A stretch of 14,549 bases of DNA from Alphaproteobacteria bacterium UBA3650 (GTDB lineage Bacteria; Pseudomonadota; Alphaproteobacteria; CAAHEQ01; UBA3637), in the NCBI GenBank assembly GCA_002373815.1, contig DFKH01000091.1, forward strand, positions 1 to 14,549, given 5' to 3'. The stretch's first letter is position 1. Each line of letters opens with the position of its first letter. Positions 14,290 through 14,549 of the stretch are shown here, piece by piece. The translations under genes were made by a program, and so were the position numbers. Under the pieces are notes generated by a model, which searched no databases, had not been told where the DNA came from, and saw nothing but the letters and a program-made list of their open reading frames with translations.

Positions 14290-14549
14290 TTTTGGGAATA
14301 GAATCTTCGTGTGATGAAACGGCATGCGCCTTAGTGAATGAAAAAGGTGAGGTTTTGTCATCTGTTGTTTGGTCACAATATGATGAACATCGGCGTTTTG
14401 GGGGTGTTGTACCCGAAATTGCTGCTCGTGCTCATTTGGAAAAATGTGATATTTTAATTCAAGAATGTTTAGATAAAGCTTCTTTAGATTTCAAAGACAT
14501 AACCGCTGTTTCTGTGGCGGCTGGCCCCGGTTTGATTGGGGGAGTTTTG
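14268..14549 (+). CDS. tsaD: TsaD, tRNA t6A transferase subunit, 5' part only
   Basis: TsaD is the Kae1-family subunit that transfers threonylcarbamoyl to A37 of tRNAs. The first 94 residues are present and the gene runs off the window. They include VLGIESSCDETACALV (8-23), the N-terminal hallmark of the family, then FGGVVPEIAARAHLEK and VAAGPGLIGGVL. The metal-binding HMExH motif would lie further on. ATG 14268 has GAAGGAG (14251-14257) ten bases upstream and lies within the end of the Smr gene, so coupled translation is likely. TsaE, its ATPase helper, is encoded at 11052-11468 on the other strand. Confidence 0.97.
   Translation, partial: MVEKKQIVLGIESSCDETACALVNEKGEVLSSVVWSQYDEHRRFGGVVPEIAARAHLEKCDILIQECLDKASLDFKDITAVSVAAGPGLIGGVL

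Noticed and set aside
1..14549. tRNA, rRNA, CRISPR array, insertion sequence, phage or toxin-antitoxin module
   Set aside because: Nearly all bases belong to recognised or tightly packed genes; no repeat array, transposase, integrase or tRNA-like cloverleaf was seen on reading.

Overview
The window looks like ordinary chromosome of an AT-rich alphaproteobacterium. The evidence is a set of gene neighbourhoods typical of that class: tsaE followed by an AmgK-type kinase and addB-addA, lspA followed by a DUF3035/BamF-like lipoprotein gene, and secB divergent from a Tim44-domain (TimA) gene that is followed by mltA and an Smr gene. AddB also has the alphaproteobacterial form, without Fe-S cysteines. 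The exact order or genus cannot be read from the sequence; an AT-rich host-associated or uncultured lineage is plausible but inferred. I see no phage, insertion sequence, CRISPR array, rRNA or tRNA, and nothing that clearly forms a new multi-gene system.

Layout. (1) Positions 1-1272, plus strand: the 3' end of accC (biotin carboxylase), then, one base later, an unrecognised 255-aa protein with an HEIMH zinc-protease-like motif. (2) 1273-1357: a short convergent spacer with a 7-bp hairpin. (3) 12248 down to 1358, minus strand: a nearly gapless run of ten genes, secB, a small three-helix membrane protein, tsaE, an AmgK-like kinase, addB, addA, an alpha/beta-hydrolase-fold lipoprotein, lspA, a 46-aa lipoprotein and pgi. 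Every junction is an ATGA/GTGA or TAATG overlap, an abutting pair, or a gap of at most 7 bases, so one long transcript with translational coupling is likely. (4) 12249-12336: an 88-bp divergent promoter region with a perfect 10-bp palindrome and flanking inverted arms. (5) 12337 to the end, plus strand: timA, mltA, an Smr-domain gene and the 5' end of tsaD, all overlapping.

How the genes fit together. The minus-strand run mixes envelope biogenesis (SecB export chaperone, signal peptidase II, two lipoproteins), DNA double-strand-break repair (AddAB), tRNA t6A modification (TsaE), a putative cell-wall sugar kinase and central metabolism (Pgi). The plus-strand run mixes an inner-membrane Tim44-like protein, a murein transglycosylase, a nucleic-acid-associated Smr protein and TsaD, the partner of TsaE in t6A synthesis. 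Most are housekeeping genes. The points worth a second look are the minimal 46-aa BamF/DUF3035-like lipoprotein missing from normal ORF-length cutoffs, the Asp in the nucleophile position of the hydrolase lipoprotein, the AmgK-like kinase without a MurU partner, the HEIMH protein behind accC, and the palindromic divergent control region.
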